Source: Atopsyche davidsoni
Lineage: Eukaryota; Arthropoda; Insecta; Trichoptera; Hydrobiosidae
Assembly: GCA_022113835.1 (NCBI GenBank)
Contig: JAILWY010000012.1
Coordinates: 2,604,001-2,668,000, forward strand
Reading direction: 5' to 3'
DNA: 64,000 nt
Shown here: in pieces, positions 57,740 through 64,000 of the stretch
Position numbering within the stretch: position 1 is the first letter of the stretch
Layout: the number at the start of each line of letters is the position of its first letter
Position numbers and translations under genes: made by a program
Notes under the pieces: model-generated
What the model was told of the DNA's origin: nothing
Databases searched by the model: none
What the model saw: the letters and a program-made list of their open reading frames with translations, nothing else

Positions 57740-57990
57740 ATTTTTGATAACTTGACGTACAGAGAGTACATTTTAATATTTAAAATAAAATACTTGAGTG
57801 ATCAAACTGAGTCTGTTTGATACATCAATATTAACGAAACAAAGTACTTGTCTTTTTCCACATGCTTTAATTTGATTGGTGACCGGTTTCACCAACTTTT
57901 TACGTCGGTTTTAAAAATTATTGAACATTACTACGTTTTGACAATGCCAATGTACAAGGTTGGCGAAACTGATCATCAAAGTATTTTGTT
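57740..57990. repeat. F1 foldback repeat, rearranged copy
   Basis: ACAGAGAGTAC...AATACTTGAGTGATCAA, then TTGGTGACCGGTTTCACCAA on one side and CAATGTACAAGGTTGGCGAA with ACTGATCATC on the other. ATCAAAC and GTTTGAT form a small inverted pair near 57802-57822. Confidence 0.65.
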
Positions 57991-58009
57991 TGAAATGTAG
58001 TTTGTGGGT

Positions 58010-58230
58010 ACGGTCGGGGCGCGCGGGCCACAGGTTGGGGGCGGGCGCGGGTTTGGGGGCGGGTGCGGGAGTCCCAGGCTCGTTAGTGCCGCGTGAAGTA
58101 ACAAGATGGCGCTGGGCCGCCATGACGGATGCGGGATTCCGGCGGTCACTCGCTGATTGATAAGCCCTCCTCTCGCGGAACGCGCGGCGGCCGCTTATCC
58201 GCGCTGGCATCTCTTCCAATACGTCAGGTC
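58010..58230. promoter_or_regulatory. GC island with paired YY1/Pho-type sites
   Basis: AAGATGGCGC (58103-58112) and GGCCGCCATG (58115-58124) face each other. GGGGGCGGG-type boxes precede them and CGCGGCGGCCGC follows. Promoter-like, with no linked exon visible. Confidence 0.35.
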
Positions 58231-58953
58231 AGCTGACCTAAAAACCGCCGGGAAATTGAATTAAGATAAATGTAAGTAAATGTCACTTGTCTACCATGGA
58301 TACCATTGTTTCCTTTGTAATCAGTGATGCTGTGCACTGTTAAGCAACAGAGCGTTTTTAATGAAAGTATTGGCATTTAACATGAATAATATTCGTACTG
58401 AAATCAAAGTTTTGTGTTATCGTTTGTGAAGGTATAGCAGTTATAATTGTCTAATTGATTTCAATTGAAATAAAAAGGAAGTAACCTGTTTGTATAGTAT
58501 CAAAATTTTACGGGAGTCATAGTTGCCAAACACGAATCGATGCATTGGCGTATATGGAATCCGAGCGTATTTATTTCGATTTGGAGATTATTGCAATTTC
58601 ACAGCAATGGTAATCGTACAATCAGTTGCAATAGAAGTTGCACGTGCACGGGCGGTTGAATGAGCGTTAGGCCTGCGAATGCTTGGGATTCCGCGGTATC
58701 GATAAAACAAAGCAGCGGTGAAGCTCGCGGACGCCACCGCCACCGCGGCTTGGTGCGTGCGGCTCGCATTGTCATGCCTTGGAGCAGATTTATGGGACGA
58801 GGCAGAACCGCAGCAGGCAATGTTTTATGAGAAATTAATTATAATGATGCGTTGAATTACAACTATATAAAAACGCAGTTCACAATATTACGAAAAAAAT
58901 TACGTTATACCGTTCAATCGTAGTTTTATTCGCTTTCACTATTAAGTCACTCT

Positions 58954-59467
58954 TTAGGGTCTAGATCCCATAATCGAGTTTTTTTTTATCATTTTCTAGT
59001 TCGTTTTGCGAAAAATAGACAGCACCAATCAAACAAATTTTAATGCAAAAAGTTTGACACATCCCTTCTTTCGAGAAGTTACTATTAATATGATAAATAT
59101 GTGTTTTTCCGATTAAAGTGTAGGAATTGACGATTCGTCATGTCCCTTTTCCATGAGTCCTAAACATTTGAAAGTCTTTTTTTCAATTCGAATTAAAATA
59201 TTAAATATAAACCCTGTGCGATATATTATTTTAAATATTAAAAAAAAAAATATCTTTAACAAACTTTGGTTTTGAAAAGTCGTCATTTTATCCAATTTTT
59301 CAACATCTTCAAGATTTTATTTTACCCTGAAAATGAACGCTAATTAAATAATGATTATTATAATTATAGTTAATTATAGTTTTCTCAATACTCTGTAAAA
59401 AAATTAACTTTCGACATAGAAAAATAAAGTGACAATTAAATTAATTAAATGACACGATTTTGCCAGG
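58954..59467 (-). repeat. Copy of the pogo-like element interior
   Basis: Reverse-complement match to 10968-11506 over about 510 bp, including GTCGTGTCATTTAATTAATT-like and CATGTCCC-CATGACGAAT-type blocks. Neither terminal repeat is present. Confidence 0.75.
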
Positions 59468-59475
59468 TAATGGAC

Positions 59476-59507
59476 TGCCTCTGGTGTCCGGTTGGACACC
59501 AGAGGCA
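59476..59507. repeat. Perfect 14-bp hairpin
   Basis: TGCCTCTGGTGTCC, loop GGTT, then the exact complement. It sits 9 bp beyond the end of the 58954-59467 repeat. Confidence 0.85.
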
Positions 59508-59566
59508 ATTAAAAGGCTGGAAGCAACTGCCTTAAAGCTTTCTTATGGAACATGAGTCCTATAGAG

Positions 59567-59715
59567 CAGGAGTGGCCAACTTTTGTGTTAGCCAACAACG
59601 TCTCGCGATTGACTTGTTGTCATTGGCATAGTCTTAGTGGAGAGAAGGGATGTGGAATACATACTGTATATATACAATGTGTTTCAGTACGAGACGCATT
59701 CTTGTGAGTTATAGG
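59567..59715. mobile_element. hAT-type MITE, right end missing
   Basis: Starts CAGGAGTGGCCAACTTTTGT and follows the 86-249 element (CGATTGACTTGTTGTCATTG, GTGTTTCAGTACGAGACGCA). The CCCCTG end is lost. Confidence 0.7.
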
Positions 59716-62700
59716 TAAGTAAGCAAAATATGGTTTAAATCAACATAATTATTTATCGAATCGTTGACCACCATGACAAAGAGTATATTACGTTTATTTA
59801 AAGCTTTTAAATTTATCTATTTACTAGATTGAAAAAGTCCTCGAAATAGAAAAAAGCTCAAAAACAAAAAAAATTTTCGTTGTATTTTATTAAATATTTA
59901 CATTTGTTATTTTACAAATTAAGCTAAAACTATTTATAGCATTTTACTATAGCTGTGTATAATATACATTTGAATGTTGCCCTTTTTTTTATAAATTATG
60001 TATATTTTATGAAGGCTGTTTGCGTAATGCGGGTCTGTTTTATTTCCCATTCCCGGTAATTTATTGAAACACTAAAGCCATTCCCGGTCATTACGGTAGC
60101 ATTTTTGCGTTAATGTTCTCTAACCAGGTGTTTGTCAGGCCATTCAGGGTGCTCTGAAATAAACCTGAAGGGATAACAAAGTATTATGCGACCTGCCTGC
60201 CCAGGGGCCTGGCAGGAGCCTGCCTACCGTCTGTTATCCTGTGATTAAAGAACACTACCGAGTGTTTAATCTTGAAAATTGTTACTGGATATTATATGTA
60301 AATCAAAATGGATTATTTCATAATATTAAATACAACACTACATCGTATGAATACTTTGATAATTTCCTATTTGTATAAATCTTACAGTAATTTGTTTCTG
60401 AATAAAACGGAAAATATTTTTGATTTTTGTTCATGGTAATGTTTTAGTAGAAAATGTAAGATCACAATTATCAAAAACAAAATCAGTCTATGAGACAGCT
60501 TTTATTCATTTTTAAGATTTGAACTTAATACGATAAATTGTAAACATATATCAAAACAAAAACAAGGGTTTTACTTTTGAATCATTCAATAATTATTATC
60601 AAATGGTTTTCAAAAATTCAAACGCCATTAAAGTTTATTTTATATGTGAATGTTAAAATAGATTTATATTTTTGTAGATAATATGATATAACCGTATAAT
60701 ATTCCTGCAACCACGAATAACTCAATGAATTGAAGATATTATTATCCAATGATTAAAAATAATTTATAAAATACTTAATACGAATCTTTCAATTATTTAC
60801 AACACATGAGTACAGGTTTTTGAAATAGTTTATACGAAGCAACATTTTAGATAGATATAAATTAAACCTATTGGTGAACGAGACATTAAAAAAAAAGCCT
60901 TACCATTGTTTTGGCATTAAAAGTAAAATAAAAAAAATATGGGTTTTGCGTTTATGTATAGTAAATATAAAAACCCAAAGAGTGCTACTGACTCGCGCTG
61001 ATTTTGTGAATGAAGAGGATACGTTATCATAAGTTCTAACTACCTTACAAGTCAGACTTCTCACTCAACAATAATTTTAAATGTAAAAAAATGAACGCTA
61101 ATGCCGCACAGTGCTGTCACCTCTTCCTTGTTAGCGGGACGGGTGTAACGGCCGGGAGCTGCTCTCGGGACAGAGTTGGCCTGCCCTGAGGATCGATCCT
61201 TCGAAGTATCTCATACTTTTATCTTATCCACATTAGAAGATACAAGAATCTATGAACAAATAACATTAAAAATAAAAATATACGTAGACAAGTAAATATT
61301 CGCAATGGTAGCGACTCTAGCACTGGCGTTGTTCATATATTTTTTTCCAGATAGGTTTCCTTTTTTTCCTACCCAGCGATTTTATCTTTTTATCCTTTTT
61401 TTCTAAAATATTGCAATATCATTTTAAATAAAGGTGAATCTGTATAATAGATGCAACATTGTTTAATCAACTAATTCAGGGTAGATTTTTGTGATTGATT
61501 GTTTGTTTGTTGATAAAATTCCTAAATATTATTTCCCCCAAATTGGAGACAACTTAAACAATCGCCTTAAGAGCTCGATTACTAATTCTTCGAATTGATC
61601 AAGTAAATGCACGATGAAACTGTGGCCGACATTTTGAAAGCTTCAGATACTGAGAGGGTTTTTATTTCTGTTTTAGTTTGGTCAAATATGACTTGATTAG
61701 ATTGATGTTGTGTATGAAGGTAAATATTTTTAAAGTCATATGTTTTATAGATCATTGATACTTTAGATAGTGGATCTTTAGAGTCTCGTCCCTAGCGGGG
61801 TCCTACGCAGGCGCGACTCCACTTAACGAATTCATAAAGCACAACACAACACAAGTAGCTGACAATGGCGGCCGTTGTGATGTATGGCGCATTGTGGGCT
61901 CCAGTGGCGTGCGTCCTGACTCCCGTAAACAATTTCGATAAATATATAGAAAACAACGAGTATGAATAACTAAATGGCTAGAAGATTTAAAATATACTTC
62001 GTAATCTCATAAGCATTGAGTCTATCATTTTTGTTGATAAAATATGGTGTATTACATAAAAAAACTAGTAAGCAGCAGACGATTAAATAAAATAAATATT
62101 TATATGTATTCACGTATACTATTGCATATAAAAAAGGTAAATGCTAAATATTAAAATTTTATACAATGATAATTTATTATTTGCCCAATTTTCAGGTAAA
62201 TAAAAGTCTGCTTTTTGGAATTGTAATTAATATTCTTTATTTCTTTTAAGAAAAATTTGTAATAATATTTGAAAAGCGAAAAATTATCATTATTCTCGTA
62301 TTGTAATGCAAAGTTCTCCAAACTTCAATTTCGAATGTGATTTTAAAGATTATAGAAAAATTATAAGTTTATATAATCTTGAAAAAAACATCTTTATCTC
62401 CTTGCCTTTTGGTTATTCGTATTTATTGTTTAAATACGAAGCATTATATATTAAATCAGTATACCAAATAATTTTTTTTATTCACTAAGAATCAAATGAA
62501 TACCTTGTTTGTTCAATAAAAATAATATCTATCCTCAAAAGATCCTCAAAATAAATATTACTGATTTCATATTAAACATTGATGAAGCATCAAAATCAGT
62601 GCGAACGCCACTGGGGGCTATTCATAACAGGATCAAGACAATTTTGGTTCATTTACGATTGTAAATGTGTATAAATAAATGTTAAATCTGAAATACGCCC

Positions 62701-64000
62701 CACTAAAAGGGACTCACGGGCGCAATTTGCGGTCCTGATAATGTAAATATACTATTTAATCCGGCCCTGCTTTGCGGCGCACCGGCGCGAGGCTTCGCCC
62801 GATCCGGTCCTGAGATTTTATCACCTCACACAGTTTATCTTTACTCAACAAGTACGAACAGCCGGACGACTAGAAAATTACAAGCATTCTTGATTTTGAG
62901 CGCTTTTGCGTTTCGGGGGTCCCTATGGATAAAATAATTCTGAAAGGCAAAAGCGCTCATGACAATTTACAATATCTTGACAACAAATAATTTGAACATT
63001 TTTGCTCGAATTAAGCACAGTTTAAAAGTTTATGTTCACGGAGTAAAACTGCATACTACATATTTTTGAATCGTAAAAATTATGGATATATTTAATTGTG
63101 TTTTTTTTTACTTGAATTCGTTTATCTAAAATAAATGGTTTTACAATAAAAAAATAAGACTTTAAAAATATTTACATTATCACGTAAGTATATTTTACAT
63201 TTTTTCCGTATTATTTTTAAAAATAACTAAACTATTGTTGATATAACCTTTTACGTTCTTTTCAATATTGTATTATCTTTTTGCCAAAAAATACTTCAGT
63301 TATTATATAAACAAACAAAAGTATTTTTTATAAATATTTTACTTATATTAGTGCTTATTTCTAAAGTTTTTTTTTTATAAACTGGTATATAACCAAAACG
63401 TTCGCTTGCGGTTGATCTCTTTTCTGTAAATTTCAACAATGCTAAGTAATTTACAAAATTCTAAAATCACAATGAATCACAGACAAAAAGTCTTTTATCA
63501 GCACATAAAACGACTTCCACAAAGCATCAAAACGCAATAAACAACAATAAAAACAGCTCCGCAATAATGTAGATACAGAATAAAAAAGCAGAGTGAAGCG
63601 GGTCGTTAGCATCTGGGTTAAGCATTAACTGCTCTTAACACAATCCAGGTGCACAAAAAGTAGAGTGTTCAAAGCGCCGCATCATTAAATCCGAAGTGCG
63701 AGGAATTTTCAATAACATTTATCTGCGGTGTTTTTAATTGTGACCGCTTAGGGCCGCGAAGCCTTCTTGTTCGAGGCAGACGCGTCTAATTGTCGCTCGG
63801 CGTAGCGGCCTACGGCGTAGAGGGGCGTAGTCTACAATGTTTGGATCGCAGCCCTTTGACTCCACCGCTGGCTGTTAAAACAGAACACAAGGCGGTTTCT
63901 GCTGGTGTAATCGCAGTCATTTACTCCTTTTTTTTGAAAGCATTATACTAGCATGTGTTTCAATAGCAACCATTATTTTTCCACCAAAAAATGCTATTTG
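59716..64000. other. Terminal intergenic stretch
   Basis: AT-rich, with GC-richer blocks at 60050-60245, 61110-61200, 61790-61930 (with ATGGCGGC at 61865-61872), 62690-62830 and 63590-63870. No gene, RNA or known repeat could be supported. Confidence 0.45.

Noticed and set aside
1..64000. CRISPR arrays, bacterial operons, rRNA genes, intact tRNA genes, homeobox exons, well-known microRNA hairpins
   Set aside because: Looked for by eye on both strands and not seen; the tRNA-like folds found are SINE heads with SINE bodies attached.

Overview
This is eukaryotic nuclear DNA, most likely from an insect. It is AT-rich, has no operons or dense genes, and carries decayed copies of transposon families typical of arthropods: irritans-like mariner, pogo/Tigger-like, hAT, a non-LTR retrotransposon 3' end and tRNA-derived SINEs. 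Nothing visible fixes the species. A hemimetabolous insect is my guess from the repeat mix and the long intergenic spacing. Almost all long open frames come from repeats or base composition, not from genes.

Gene content is very low. The only part I would defend as possibly cellular coding sequence is a two-exon, minus-strand 3' end (8231-8081 spliced to 7651-7412). It has matching splice phases, a GTAAGT donor, and a Ser-rich peptide with a Groucho-type FxLxxIL motif and a SUMO-type LKSE motif. It looks like the tail of a transcription factor that I cannot name. The rest behaves like intergenic or intronic desert. GC-rich islands of 100-400 bp occur every few kb; several carry CRE (TGACGTCA), ETS, E-box, CCAAT, TAATTA or GCCAT (YY1/Pho-type) sites, so they are regulatory candidates.

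Repeat layout. 0-3 kb: hAT MITE with target duplication, LINE 3' fragments, foldback MITE, truncated mariner, first copy of a foldback repeat (family F1). 9.7-13 kb: foldback MITE, a complete ~1 kb pogo-like element with TA duplication, SINE pieces, a CpG-rich island and a second pogo-like family. 15-24 kb: SINEs, hAT pieces, mariner 3' end, pogo-like copy, foldback MITEs, and a composite with two hammerhead-like motifs. 26-31 kb: deletion-derivative Tc1/mariner copy, F1 copy, two LINE ends facing each other. 32.8 kb: (TA)n microsatellite. 37-45 kb: best F1 foldback, second Tc1/mariner derivative, C-rich tract, SINE pair. 47 kb: 203-bp tandem duplication and a G-rich tract. 49-59 kb: SINE, third Tc1/mariner derivative, hammerhead-like foldback, F1 copy, pogo-internal copy, hAT fragment. 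59.7-64 kb: no recognised repeat, a few GC islands.

The most interesting signal is a pair of 46-nt hammerhead-ribozyme-like motifs (22055-22100 + and 55231-55186 -). They have the same architecture and a compensatory change in stem II, and each is broken at a different catalytic core position. The more abundant F1 foldback family shows the same architecture with a diverged core. Hammerhead motifs are known from Penelope-like retroelements and related small retroelements, so these families are probably their remnants. I see no Penelope reverse transcriptase in the window.
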